64,000 bases of DNA from the NCBI GenBank assembly GCA_905372305.1, contig CAJPOP010000002.1, forward strand, positions 76,357 to 140,356. The letters are read 5' to 3'. The DNA comes from Candidatus Saccharimonadota bacterium (GTDB taxonomy: Bacteria > Patescibacteriota > Saccharimonadia > Saccharimonadales > Saccharimonadaceae). The notes below the pieces were generated by a model, which saw only the letters and a program-made list of their open reading frames with translations, was not told where the DNA came from and searched no databases. The position numbers were made by a program, and so were the translations under genes. This document shows positions 26,235 through 34,786 of this stretch, piece after piece. Position 1 is the first letter of the stretch; every line of letters starts with the position of its first letter.

Positions 26235-26939
26235 ATGACTAAACGTATCCTCCTCAAATTATCCGGCGAGCAGCTTCAGGGCGAGTTCACCAGCGGCTTC
26301 GACCCTAAGCGAGCTCGTTGGATCGCTGAACAAATCAAACCAGCGCTAGAAACTGGCGCCGAAATCGTCATTATGGTTGGCGGCGGCAATTATGTCCGCG
26401 GCAACCAGATCATCGGCCACGGCATTCAACCTGTCTCGGCCCATAATATCGGCATGCTCTCTACCCTGATGAACGCCATCGCCCTGGCTGATGTATTCAA
26501 TGACGCTGGCTTGCCAACCCGCGCCCTATCCACCGTCGAAATCAACCAATTTATCGATCAATATACCTTCCGCCGCGCCCTCAGCCACATCGAAAAGGAT
26601 CGTGTAGTCATCGTTGCCTGCGGCACTGGCCGACCCTTCCTGACCACCGACACCGCTGCCCTGAATCTAGCTTTAGAAATGCAATGCGATGTTGTGATTA
26701 AAACAACGAAAGTAGACGGCGTATACGATAAAGATCCTGCCAAATTCCCTGATGCTATTAAATTTGATAAGCTCAGCTATCACGACGCTCTGACCAACCC
26801 TGACATCACCGTCATGGACAAAGCTGCCATCGGCCTGGCTATGGACGAACACATCCCAGTTATTATCTGCGACCTTCTCACCGACGGCAATATCGCCCGA
26901 GCCGCCCGCGGCGAAACAGTCGGTACGCTAATCAGCTAG
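26235..26939 (+). CDS. pyrH: UMP kinase
   Basis: 234 residues from the ATG at 26235; the upstream in-frame extension is antisense to orn. Phosphorylates UMP to UDP. The N-terminal ILLKLSGEQLQG, the MVGGGNYVRGNQI glycine-rich loop, GMLSTLMNAIALAD and TGRPFLTTDTAA are all present, as in hexameric bacterial UMP kinases. It supplies UTP for pyrG in the same window. Leaderless start. Confidence 0.96.
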   Translation: MTKRILLKLSGEQLQGEFTSGFDPKRARWIAEQIKPALETGAEIVIMVGGGNYVRGNQIIGHGIQPVSAHNIGMLSTLMNAIALADVFNDAGLPTRALSTVEINQFIDQYTFRRALSHIEKDRVVIVACGTGRPFLTTDTAALNLALEMQCDVVIKTTKVDGVYDKDPAKFPDAIKFDKLSYHDALTNPDITVMDKAAIGLAMDEHIPVIICDLLTDGNIARAARGETVGTLIS

Positions 26940-26976
26940 ATATAGCCAAGTCGCCTCAGCTACCGAAGCTTAAGCA

Positions 26977-27465
26977 CTAATCTTTCTTCTTGTCTAATTT
27001 ATCGAGCTTAAACAGGTGCACAATTGCATACACCACAAAAGCTACCGCCAGCAATGTGATCAACGAGCTAATAAACGCCCCATACAGAAATTCACCCTTA
27101 CGCCCGGCAATTTCAACAGTAAACGATGCCGCCTGAAGTCCTTGTTGCGAACCAACGATCAACTGTACTAGCGGGTCAATAAATGCCGTCACCAGCTTCT
27201 TCACCGTATCGCCAGCTGCCGTACCAATTGCCAGACCGACAGCCAAACCAACCACGCCCTGTTCACGAATAAAATTGACAAATCCACCCATATGACTATC
27301 TTTGATTGCCTCGCGCACGACCTTTTTATCTTTAGTAGACACTGCTTTCACGACAGCCTTGGCACTGATGGCAACCGACTTTTTAGCTGATTTATTGGCA
27401 GTAGTCTTTGCCGTTTTAGTATTCTTGGCAGTCGACTTTTTCAACTCAGTAGATTTTGTTACCAT
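26977..27465 (-). CDS. mscL: large-conductance mechanosensitive channel with Lys/Ala-rich N-terminal tail
   Basis: 162 residues. Opens under membrane tension to release solutes. The MscL core starts near residue 60: GGFVNFIREQGVVGLAVGLAIG (N-helix and TM1) and the second helix SLITLLAVAFVVYAIVHLF, ending in a Lys/Asp tail. The first 58 residues are an unusual extension of Lys, Ala, Thr and Ser repeats (TAKNTKTAKTTANKSAKKS) that resembles histone H1-type tails. AAAGGAG at the first ATG shows the extension is translated; no ribosome site precedes Met59. The tail may bind nucleic acid or phospholipid (inference). Confidence 0.9.
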   Translation of the reverse strand: MVTKSTELKKSTAKNTKTAKTTANKSAKKSVAISAKAVVKAVSTKDKKVVREAIKDSHMGGFVNFIREQGVVGLAVGLAIGTAAGDTVKKLVTAFIDPLVQLIVGSQQGLQAASFTVEIAGRKGEFLYGAFISSLITLLAVAFVVYAIVHLFKLDKLDKKKD

Positions 27466-27484
27466 AAAAACTCCTTTGTAACGG

Positions 27485-28567
27485 TTATTTGCTTAATTTT
27501 ATCATGAGCTCGCAGAGATCCTTCTTAGCGGCCTTTAGTTTACCCTCAGTTAAACTATTACGAGGTAAAGACTTATATAGCCGTACAGCCTCCTCCATTA
27601 GACCAATGTCCTTATTCTCTTTGGCAACCCGCCGCATAACGTCAGGTAGGAATAGCTTAGTTCTTGAAAGATCATCCTCCGGTAAACTTTCATTAACCGT
27701 TCTAGCCACTTCAATAGCCAAGATATCATAACCTTGATTAATAAGCTGTTTGCATAATTTGTCCATTTCTTCCAATTTATTTCGCGGATCGACATCAAGG
27801 TATAAACCAGGTAAATCCACCAGCGCACTAGCTGCTGCCTCATACTTCCCGTGCAGTTGATCAATTCGGGCATTATACTCATCAAGCAACAACAGTCTTC
27901 CAGGAATAGATGGCAACGTAAACATTTGTAATATTGAGCCTCGTCGAGAATCACGATGTTCCGATTGAGGATCCGGAAACCTCAACCACTCACGCACTGC
28001 TAAGAAGTCCTCGCGGTTGACTGATGGCGGTAATTGCCGCATTAACAAGTCGTCAGTAAATAAACTATTCTCAGCTCTTAGTTGACCACACTGTAGTTGA
28101 TTAAGCGGATTCTCACGACCAATTACTCCCGTCATTTCACAGCATAATTCCCTTGTCTTAACGTCTATCATAAATGACCGGTCGCTTTGTCTATCAAATA
28201 ATGTAATAAATGTATGCTGATTAGCGTAACTGATGAAGTGCTCAATACCTAGCCTCTCCAAACACTCGGATGCCACAATTGTATGTCCAAAGCAATTGGC
28301 TACCTCGGTCTCGGCAATAATTTCCGCCCGGAGCGGTTGCGAAAAATGACCTGTCGGCGCAAAATCAAGTGTTTCCCGAACGAGCGAAGCAACAGACGTG
28401 GCCGCCCTAGCTACATCATCAAATGTTTTTGGCGACTGCTCATATTCCGCCTCTATAGCGCGAAGTTGCCGTGATTCAAACAATAATTCACTCTGCCCAT
28501 TACCGTCCTGCTCTACGCGGCTACTTTTCGGCGTTAACAACTGAGCCGCCAAATATCGTTCATCCAT
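27485..28567 (-). CDS. protein with a transglutaminase-like Cys-His-Asp triad
   Basis: 360 residues, family not recognised. The first half carries a papain-like pattern: Cys92 in EVANCFGHTIVASECLERLG, His118 in ANQHTFITLFD and Asp135 in FMIDVKT. The spacing and context (Cys at a helix start, His and Asp on strands) fit transglutaminase-like cysteine proteases. The second half is helical, with a TPR-like look (ALVDLPGLYLDVD, QLINQGYDILAIEVAR). No signal peptide, so it probably acts in the cytoplasm. TATAAT lies 9 nt before the ATG. The enzymatic role is an inference from the triad. Confidence 0.62.
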   Translation of the reverse strand: MDERYLAAQLLTPKSSRVEQDGNGQSELLFESRQLRAIEAEYEQSPKTFDDVARAATSVASLVRETLDFAPTGHFSQPLRAEIIAETEVANCFGHTIVASECLERLGIEHFISYANQHTFITLFDRQSDRSFMIDVKTRELCCEMTGVIGRENPLNQLQCGQLRAENSLFTDDLLMRQLPPSVNREDFLAVREWLRFPDPQSEHRDSRRGSILQMFTLPSIPGRLLLLDEYNARIDQLHGKYEAAASALVDLPGLYLDVDPRNKLEEMDKLCKQLINQGYDILAIEVARTVNESLPEDDLSRTKLFLPDVMRRVAKENKDIGLMEEAVRLYKSLPRNSLTEGKLKAAKKDLCELMIKLSK

Positions 28568-28599
28568 AACGGCGTTATTATATACTAATCTACTGTATC

Positions 28600-30231
28600 T
28601 TACAAGCGCTCCGGCGCCGTAATTCCCAAAATCGTCAGCCCCGCTTCCAATATATCAGCATACACCGCCACCAGACCGACGCGATGTGCTTCTTTGTCGC
28701 TGCCGACAACTTGATTTTTCTCGTAATAGCGATTGAACTCCTGCGCCAACTCAAACAAATAGGCGCAGATATGATGCGGCTCCAAGCTCTCGGTAGCACG
28801 GTTAACCGCCTCCGTGTATTCGCTCATTTTCCTGACTAGCAGCCGATCTTCGTCAAACAATTCCGTTGGGAACGTGACTGCCTGTTCAGACTTTGCCAAA
28901 ATCCCTCGCGCCCGAGCGTGCGCATATTGCAGGTAGCTACCGGTATTACCGGTGAGACTCACCGCATCATTGATATCAAATACCACGTCGCTACCAATTT
29001 TCACTTTCAAAAATTGATAGCGCAGCGCGCCTGCCACCACCTCTTCGGTTGGTTCGCCGCCAGCTTGGGTGATGGCTTTTTTGAACTCGTTAAACAGCCA
29101 ATCAATAGTAATCACCTCGCCGGTACGCGAACTCATTTTGCCAGTTGTTAATTTGACCAAGCCAGTTGCATAATTAAACAATTTACCTTTCAATTCTGGA
29201 ATTGCCAGTTCACTAGCCGCGATCACCCCGCGGAAATACGCCGCCTGCTCTTCACCATTGACGGTAATCGATAGGTCTAGGTTTGGATAATCTTGGCGCT
29301 TCAGCTGAATTAGCCCCATGTCGTGTGCGCCGTACAACCCATTGCCGTGCGAACCGATAAAGACATTGTCAAACGCGCCGTACTGACTGCCCTTGAAAAT
29401 ATACGCACCATCCGACTTGGTAAAGACCTCTGGAGTTTTTGCTTTAATCAAGGCCTTGCCTGGCACTTCAGTCTCGCTCTCGACATAACGCCGCTCAATT
29501 GGCACATTGCCCAGCCGCGCCACATTGGCGTCAATTTCATCAAAACTCCAAGCCTTACAAATCTCGTACACCTGCTTATAGAGCGGATCGTCTAGCACAA
29601 ATGACTGCTTGGCTAGCTCATCAATTTCCGCTCGTGCCTCTGGCGATTCTTTAGCCGCCCGTGCGCCTTCAACGTACATACGGCTCATAAACTCGTTGCG
29701 CTTATCAGCCGGAATAGCCTCTAGTTTGCTGACATCACCATCAATCTCGCGAAGAATCGCCCACATACTCTTGCCGACATGCGTACCAACATCACCGTGA
29801 TAACTCGCCCGGTGTACCGATGCACCATCCACCGCCAGCAAATTCGCCATCGTGTCCGCCAAAATCGCGTTCAAAGCATGGCCAATATGCATGGCCTTAA
29901 ACGGATTTGGGCAATTGGTTTCAATAACGACCGTCTTGCCTGCACGATTGGTCGCCGGCCGCACTTTCAGCGATTCCAACACCGCTTGGTCGCTTAACGT
30001 CACGTTGATGAAGCCTGGCCCAGCCACGCTAACCTCGCTAAACTCCTGGCGGCCGCGCAACTCTTCGGCAATCGCCTCAGCAATCTCGCGCGGATTTTTG
30101 CACAGCGGCTTGGCTAATTGCAGCGCCACATTCGTCGCAAAGTCGCCAAACTTCGGGTCAGGGCGCGTCAATTGCACCGATACATCTTGATCAAAAAGTT
30201 TTGTAATAATCTCAGAAATAACTCGTTCCAT
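28600..30231 (-). CDS. argS: arginyl-tRNA synthetase
   Basis: 543 residues, class I. The N-terminal tRNA-binding domain (QLTRPDPKFGDFATNVALQLAK) is followed by the HIGH-type motif NPFKAMHIGHALNAI at about 109-123, the YHGDVGTHVGK segment, and GKMSSRTGEVI as the KMSKS-like loop. The C-terminal DALR anticodon domain ends with the family-typical ADILEAGLTILGITAPERL, 19 residues. TATACT is 7 nt before the ATG (leaderless). Confidence 0.97.
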   Translation of the reverse strand: MERVISEIITKLFDQDVSVQLTRPDPKFGDFATNVALQLAKPLCKNPREIAEAIAEELRGRQEFSEVSVAGPGFINVTLSDQAVLESLKVRPATNRAGKTVVIETNCPNPFKAMHIGHALNAILADTMANLLAVDGASVHRASYHGDVGTHVGKSMWAILREIDGDVSKLEAIPADKRNEFMSRMYVEGARAAKESPEARAEIDELAKQSFVLDDPLYKQVYEICKAWSFDEIDANVARLGNVPIERRYVESETEVPGKALIKAKTPEVFTKSDGAYIFKGSQYGAFDNVFIGSHGNGLYGAHDMGLIQLKRQDYPNLDLSITVNGEEQAAYFRGVIAASELAIPELKGKLFNYATGLVKLTTGKMSSRTGEVITIDWLFNEFKKAITQAGGEPTEEVVAGALRYQFLKVKIGSDVVFDINDAVSLTGNTGSYLQYAHARARGILAKSEQAVTFPTELFDEDRLLVRKMSEYTEAVNRATESLEPHHICAYLFELAQEFNRYYEKNQVVGSDKEAHRVGLVAVYADILEAGLTILGITAPERL

Positions 30232-30260
30232 ACTGTTTAGTATAACAGATATAGCCTAAA

Positions 30261-30413
30261 TTATTCCTCGCTCATTTCCTCCAACTGCAACAAACTCATT
30301 GAACTTGGGCTAGAACCTTTGACATGCTTTAAGACATAGTCCAAAGCTGACATATCGTCGCGGCTCAGCACGCTATTATCATCCAGCTCGCGGATATTGC
30401 TTTCTTCAGCCAT
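30261..30413 (-). CDS. 50-residue acidic protein, unknown function
   Basis: The ATG at 30413 has AAGGA 6 nt upstream and a strong promoter (next entry), and the frame runs to TAA at 30261. The peptide starts MAEESNIRELDDNSVLSR and ends in LEEMSEE; it is acidic and Ser-rich, with no Cys and no membrane helix. I know no family. The strong promoter and good ribosome site support a real, well-expressed gene. It lies between plsC-like and argS. Confidence 0.65.
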   Translation of the reverse strand: MAEESNIRELDDNSVLSRDDMSALDYVLKHVKGSSPSSMSLLQLEEMSEE

Positions 30414-30451
30414 TTTTATTCCTTTTTATGTTTAGTTTAATATACTATTTA

Positions 30452-30480
30452 ATGATAGCATATGCTTTTTATTTTGTCAA
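30452..30480 (-). promoter_or_regulatory. consensus promoter of the 50-aa gene
   Basis: TTGACA (30475-30480), 17-bp spacer, TATCAT (30452-30457). This is the only perfect consensus -35 I noticed in the window; the leader would be about 32 nt. Confidence 0.75.
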
Positions 30481-30482
30481 TA

Positions 30483-31379
30483 TTATGATGCTAATTCCCA
30501 ATCGTAATTCTGATGCATCCAATCCAGCACCACCCCGCCAAGAGCGTTTAATATCTCCCGCTGCTTGCGGCTAGCTGCTTCTGGCGACGAACCATTCAAG
30601 CTATCCAGTACATCCTTATAGTTCTCAACGTCCTGATTGCTTGGCGCAATCGGCTCGCCAAACACTAGCAACACACCTTTATTCGTAAGCGACCATGACG
30701 GATGAATTTTATTATCATTAAGCTGGGTTGGATTGCGACGCTGTCCTTCAACCTGCATAAGCGCCGGCAAAATAGCCCGCCCCGTTGACAGCGCCAAATG
30801 CGGTACTAATTTGCCCGGTTTGTTTGGCAATTCGCCGTTATTTTCTACGCCGTAGCCAGTCACCGGGTTATGCGCTGCCGTCACAACCGTCAAGCCGCTG
30901 TCTGTCATTCTTTGTGTCAGCCCGTCGTAGTCGCTGCTATTAAACCGCAGCGGATATTTACTTTCACCGCCAGCACCTGGCATATTCTCATAAGCTACTG
31001 GGTAAACATTATTCATACCGACAAGTTTATATGGTAATCTCTGATGCCAGAGCCTCATATTAGTTTCAGCAACTGGCACTACAATTTTATTCATCTTGGC
31101 GATAATACTAGTAATAGTCGAGACATCAACATCAGTTAAATGACTGGTTGCCGTTATAAAGCCATTATCTTTTTCAGTATCTTTAGTCTCTTTAGCTGCT
31201 GTAAGCAGATGTTTTTCGCCGTCAACTTCAACCGTAACGTTGCCTAGCAACATATCTGCCACCATTGACAGCGGAACTCGTAATCGCCGCTGGCTAGGCT
31301 CATATAATCCTTCGGCCACCCCGGCTTTAGCTTGCTGATTAATTTCTTGTATAGCTGGAGAATGTGAAAATAGCGTCAT
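30483..31379 (-). CDS. PlsC/LPLAT-like acyltransferase (putative)
   Basis: 298 residues. TSHLTDVD has the H-X4-D acyltransferase motif (His80, Asp85), preceded by a short strand. A later segment, GKLVPHLALSTGRAILPALMQVEG, resembles the conserved block that follows the glycerol-phosphate-binding loop in 1-acyl-glycerol-3-phosphate acyltransferases, and GVLLVFGEPIAP resembles their last strand. The FPEGTR motif itself is not clear. No transmembrane helix is obvious. Activity in lipid or lipopeptide acylation is inferred. Confidence 0.6.
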   Translation of the reverse strand: MTLFSHSPAIQEINQQAKAGVAEGLYEPSQRRLRVPLSMVADMLLGNVTVEVDGEKHLLTAAKETKDTEKDNGFITATSHLTDVDVSTITSIIAKMNKIVVPVAETNMRLWHQRLPYKLVGMNNVYPVAYENMPGAGGESKYPLRFNSSDYDGLTQRMTDSGLTVVTAAHNPVTGYGVENNGELPNKPGKLVPHLALSTGRAILPALMQVEGQRRNPTQLNDNKIHPSWSLTNKGVLLVFGEPIAPSNQDVENYKDVLDSLNGSSPEAASRKQREILNALGGVVLDWMHQNYDWELAS

Positions 31380-31513
31380 GATAGCCTCATTCTACTACCC
31401 GCCCCCCCAGTTGTCAAAAGCAGCAAAAATGACTTTTATGCATTCTGCATGATATATCATCAGTGCAGTACTCCCTAACCAGGCTGGAATAAATAGCGAA
31501 GCAGAATATCTGG

Positions 31514-33100
31514 CTAAGAATCTCCAGCCAAAATAGCTCGAATTAGCCCGTCAAATAGCGGATGCGGACGGAACGGGCGCGACTTAAATTCAGGATGAGC
31601 TTGCGTAGCCACGAAATACTGATGATGCGGCGCTTCGATAAATTCCACCAGCTGACCGTTAGGCGACGTGCCAGAAACCACGAGACCGCCCCGCTCAATC
31701 GCCTGAACAAACTCTTGATTCACTTCGTAGCGGTGGCGATGCCGCTCAATCACCTCTGTTTTACCATAAATTTTAGCAACAAGCGAACTAGATTTCAGCA
31801 CCGCCGGATAATCGCCGAGGCGCATCGTGCCGCCGGTCGACTGCTTGCCCTGCTGGCCGTCCATGATGTACACCACATTCGCGCCAGGCTCAGCGCCAAA
31901 CTCTTCACTGTTAGCATTCGCTACGCCGCCCAAACGCGCTGCCGCAATGACCGCCGCCTGCAAACCCAAGCAAATTCCTAAATACGGTTTGTTGTTTTTT
32001 ATACAATACTCAGCCGCCTTGATCTTACCCTCAACGCCGCGCGTACCGAAACCACCCGGCACCACGATAGCGTCAACGCTGGCAAAATCAGCTTCGCTGG
32101 CTGTCTCAGCATTAATCCACTTGATGGAAATCTCGCTTTTGTTCGCCCAAGCGGCAGACTTTAGCGCCTCGGTCACTGATAAGTAGGTATCAGAATTATC
32201 AATGTATTTAGCCACCAAGCCGACGGTTACCCGCTTGGCATACTCAGTAGTATCACGCTGAGCTAGACGTTTCCATCGCTGTAAATTTGGCTCCACTGAA
32301 TTGTCGGTAAATTCGCCAAGCAGCTTACCTAAATCACGGTACACCGTCAATGGCACTTCATATACCGTATCAACATTTGGCATCATAATAATTCCCTCCT
32401 GGCGTACGCCAGACGAAATGGCAATTTTTTCGCCGATACTGCGCGGCGGCTTGTCATGACCCTCAGTCCGCACCGCCACCACATCCGGCATAATTCCAAA
32501 ACCGCGAAGATCCGCCAGCGCATTCTGAGCCGGCTTAGTCTTGTACTCGTGCGATGCCTCCAAAAACGGCACATACACCACGTGCACGAATAGGCAATTT
32601 CCCCGCCCCACATCCAGCGCAAAACCGCGGATCGCCTCGATAAAGCTCAGGCCCTCGTAGTCGCCGACTGTACCGCCAATTTCCACGATGTGGACGTCGC
32701 CTTCGGCCGCCTCGCGGATAGCCGCCTTGATAGAGTTAGTCAAATGCGGCACCATCTGTACCGTCTGGCCGCCAAACTTACCAGCCCGCTCATCGGCGAT
32801 CAAATCGCGCAGCAATCGGCCTGACAGCGTGGTGTTTTTCCGCGTCAGTTCCAAATCTAAAAATCGCTCGTAATGGCCCAAGTCCAAATCAGTCTCGGCA
32901 CCATCTTTAGTCACGAAACATTCGCCATGCTCTTTCGGATTTAGCAGCCCAGCATCAACATTCAGATACGGATCGCACTTTTGTACCGACACGGCGATGC
33001 CTTTGTCCTGCAGCACTGCACCGATACTGGCGGCTGTGATCCCTTTACCTACACCCGACAGCACGCCGCCAGTTACGAAAATATACTTCTTTATCATCAC
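31514..33100 (-). CDS. pyrG: CTP synthase
   Basis: 528 residues. Makes CTP from UTP with glutamine as amine donor. The synthetase domain starts KKYIFVTGGVLSGVGKGITA (P-loop) and includes GGTVGDYEGLSF and the DLGHYERF segment. The glutamine amidotransferase half has PGGFGTRGVEGK, the nucleophile in PYLGICLGLQAA, and the His/Glu pair in ATQAHPEFKSRP. Two adjacent ATGs (33100, 33097) follow GGAGAAG. With pyrH and nrdAB in this window it belongs to pyrimidine and dNTP supply. Confidence 0.97.
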   Translation of the reverse strand: MMIKKYIFVTGGVLSGVGKGITAASIGAVLQDKGIAVSVQKCDPYLNVDAGLLNPKEHGECFVTKDGAETDLDLGHYERFLDLELTRKNTTLSGRLLRDLIADERAGKFGGQTVQMVPHLTNSIKAAIREAAEGDVHIVEIGGTVGDYEGLSFIEAIRGFALDVGRGNCLFVHVVYVPFLEASHEYKTKPAQNALADLRGFGIMPDVVAVRTEGHDKPPRSIGEKIAISSGVRQEGIIMMPNVDTVYEVPLTVYRDLGKLLGEFTDNSVEPNLQRWKRLAQRDTTEYAKRVTVGLVAKYIDNSDTYLSVTEALKSAAWANKSEISIKWINAETASEADFASVDAIVVPGGFGTRGVEGKIKAAEYCIKNNKPYLGICLGLQAAVIAAARLGGVANANSEEFGAEPGANVVYIMDGQQGKQSTGGTMRLGDYPAVLKSSSLVAKIYGKTEVIERHRHRYEVNQEFVQAIERGGLVVSGTSPNGQLVEFIEAPHHQYFVATQAHPEFKSRPFRPHPLFDGLIRAILAGDS

Positions 33101-33114
33101 TTCTCCAACATATC

Positions 33115-33140
33115 AAAAGAGGCGTCAAATCGACACCTCT
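33115..33140 (-). terminator. terminator after the 57-aa peptide gene
   Basis: Stem AGAGGCGTC (33118-33126) with GACACCTCT (33132-33140), one mismatch, 5-nt loop, then TTTT on the minus strand. It separates the small peptide gene from pyrG. Confidence 0.75.
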
Positions 33141-33146
33141 GTTGTT

Positions 33147-33320
33147 TTATTCACAACCATCGCAAATCGTCAGACTCGCCGGATCAATGGGCGCAGCGAC
33201 ACTGCCATTCGCCCTGGCCTGTTCGTCAGCCACCGCCTGCGCTGCCTGCATCGCCGCATCGATGGCATTCAATTTTTCTTCCAATGTCATGTCGTCAGAA
33301 ATAATTTGACTTGCGTTCAT
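33147..33320 (-). CDS. 57-residue NrdR-controlled peptide with C-terminal Cys-X2-Cys
   Basis: Starts at ATG 33320 (AAGGA 7 nt upstream) and ends at TAA 33147-33149. The sequence begins MNASQIISDDMTLEEKLNAI, continues as an Ala-rich helix with AAPIDPASL, and ends LTICDGCE, with Cys53 and Cys56 four and one residues from the end. It is too short for most gene finders. Its promoter has a perfect CGCTATATATAGCG palindrome in the spacer, the same NrdR-like arrangement as at nrdA. Class I NrdA proteins normally carry such a cysteine pair on their own flexible C-terminus; the NrdA here ends without cysteine. The peptide may be a detached redox tail or a small disulfide carrier for the reductase (inference). 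A metal-binding or RiPP-like role is an alternative. Confidence 0.72.
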   Translation of the reverse strand: MNASQIISDDMTLEEKLNAIDAAMQAAQAVADEQARANGSVAAPIDPASLTICDGCE

Positions 33321-33358
33321 TTATCTGTCCTTATCTATATTTAGTAGTGCTAATGCTT

Positions 33359-33396
33359 ATATTACGCTATATATAGCGCTTATGCAATATAGTGCC
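33359..33396 (-). promoter_or_regulatory. promoter with NrdR-like boxes upstream of the 57-aa gene
   Basis: TTGCAT (33382-33387), 17-bp spacer, TAATAT (33359-33364). The spacer contains the perfect palindrome CGCTATATATAGCG (33365-33378); a second, looser box (TATGCAATATAGTGCC, 33381-33396) overlaps the -35. The motif agrees with NrdR boxes (ACACTATATATAGTGT-like). The second box lies inside the 3' end of the flavoprotein gene. Confidence 0.75.
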
Positions 33397-33778
33397 GCCA
33401 ATTTCCTGTTGTAGTTTTTTCATCAAGATTACCGATTGGCATGATGTAAATTTGTCTATTTTCCACGCGCGGCATAAAGTCGCCCAGCTTGTTGGCATAC
33501 ACTTCCAAAGCCGCCGCCTCTTCTTCCTCTGGTAGCTCTCGTACCTTTGTTGTTAAAAATACAGCACTCTTTTGATCGTTCCACACTACAAATTCCACAA
33601 CACCGCTGCGGTAGGCATTAATGGCGTGACGGGACTGTCGGTCAGAGATCCAAATAATGTTGTCGTTTTTATAACGTACAAAGTGGAGCGGCGTGATTAA
33701 TGGCGTTCTGTCACGATTGACGGTTGCCAAAGCGCCAACTTCAACTGTGTCTAAAATATCTGTTGTAATTTTGTCCAT
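33380..33778 (-). CDS. pyridoxamine 5'-phosphate oxidase-like flavoprotein
   Basis: 132 residues. A split-barrel FMN-binding fold: VEVGALATVNRDRTPLITPLHFV at the start, then DNIIWISDRQSRHAINAYRSG, characteristic of general-stress/PNPOx-like proteins. Substrate unknown; it could bind FMN, F420 or haem. It starts 6 nt after nrdB ends and is probably the third gene of the nrdA-nrdB transcript. The link to a reductase operon suggests a redox role (inference). Confidence 0.85.
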   Translation of the reverse strand: MDKITTDILDTVEVGALATVNRDRTPLITPLHFVRYKNDNIIWISDRQSRHAINAYRSGVVEFVVWNDQKSAVFLTTKVRELPEEEEAAALEVYANKLGDFMPRVENRQIYIMPIGNLDEKTTTGNWRHYIA

Positions 33779-33783
33779 GGCAG

Positions 33784-34785
33784 TTACTTCGTGGTATTTA
33801 CTTCATAGCTAGTGTTAGTGCTTTCAAAGAAATTGACCAATTCCAAAGTGTCATTTGCGGTAGCCATCCATTTGGCTGGATTAGCCACATTGTACTCCGG
33901 CTCAAAACCAAGCTCGACCAAGCGACGGTCAGTCATGTGCATGACATACTGATTGACATAATCAGCGTTTAAGCCGAGAATTCCCTTTGGCAGCATATCC
34001 TTATTGTATTCTTTCTCCAGCTCCACCGCCTGTAGGATAAGCCCGCGAATTTCCTCAGCAAATTCCTGGGTTTGCAGTTCTGGGTTTTCGTCCAAGATGG
34101 TCAGCAGCAAATTGATACCGAAAGTTAAGTGCAAGTTCTCGTCCTTGGTAATCCAGTCCAGCAGCGTACCGACATTGCGCAGCAAGTTACGCTGACGGAA
34201 ACTCATGCCGACCATAAAGCCCGAATAGAACCAAATGCCCTCCAGCACAATATTATACGCCACCAGCGAGCGGACAAAATCTTTCTTACCCTCCAAAGAG
34301 TAAATATCCAAGTTTGGATCCAGCATCACATCCAGGTGCTTGTTCTGAAAATCTGCCTTGTCGGCCAATGATTTTTTGCCAAAGCCTGCCGCGTAAATCT
34401 CTTCGCGGTCAAACGGAAAGGTCTCAATGATGTATTCAAAAGTCATGAAGTGATTGGCTTCTTCCCACATCTGTTTTGACAGATAGAGCTGCGCTTCAGC
34501 GGCGTTAACATATGGGTAAATGCCAAATGCCAGCGACTTGTTGATTAGTAGTTCGTTTGGGTTGAGGTAGCTGATGACGGTTTTTAGCGCATGCTTTTCT
34601 TCGTCACTGAGTTTTTCAAAATCCGCCAAATCCTGCACCAACTGCACCTCGTTAGGAAACCAGGTGTTAGCCACTGCTTGGTTGTATAAATCGTATGCCC
34701 ATGGGTAACGTATTGGGTGCAAGCTCAGCCCATCGCGCAGTCCTGAGCCTAAAATTCCCTGTTTAGGATGTTGATAATCTGCCAT
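33784..34785 (-). CDS. nrdB: ribonucleotide reductase class Ic-type small subunit (R2)
   Basis: 333 residues from the ATG at 34785 (AAGGAG upstream). The frame extends to 34818 inside nrdA but has no ribosome site. Ligands are Glu78, Glu109, His112, Glu182, Glu216 and His219. The first ligand is Glu rather than Asp, and the radical position holds Phe116 instead of Tyr. All differ by a constant 11 from the Chlamydia trachomatis class Ic residues as I recall them (Glu89, Glu120, His123, Phe127, Glu193, Glu227, His230). So a tyrosyl radical cannot form; a Mn/Fe cofactor is expected. It works with the NrdA encoded just upstream. Confidence 0.95.
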   Translation of the reverse strand: MADYQHPKQGILGSGLRDGLSLHPIRYPWAYDLYNQAVANTWFPNEVQLVQDLADFEKLSDEEKHALKTVISYLNPNELLINKSLAFGIYPYVNAAEAQLYLSKQMWEEANHFMTFEYIIETFPFDREEIYAAGFGKKSLADKADFQNKHLDVMLDPNLDIYSLEGKKDFVRSLVAYNIVLEGIWFYSGFMVGMSFRQRNLLRNVGTLLDWITKDENLHLTFGINLLLTILDENPELQTQEFAEEIRGLILQAVELEKEYNKDMLPKGILGLNADYVNQYVMHMTDRRLVELGFEPEYNVANPAKWMATANDTLELVNFFESTNTSYEVNTTK

Positions 34786-34786
34786 A

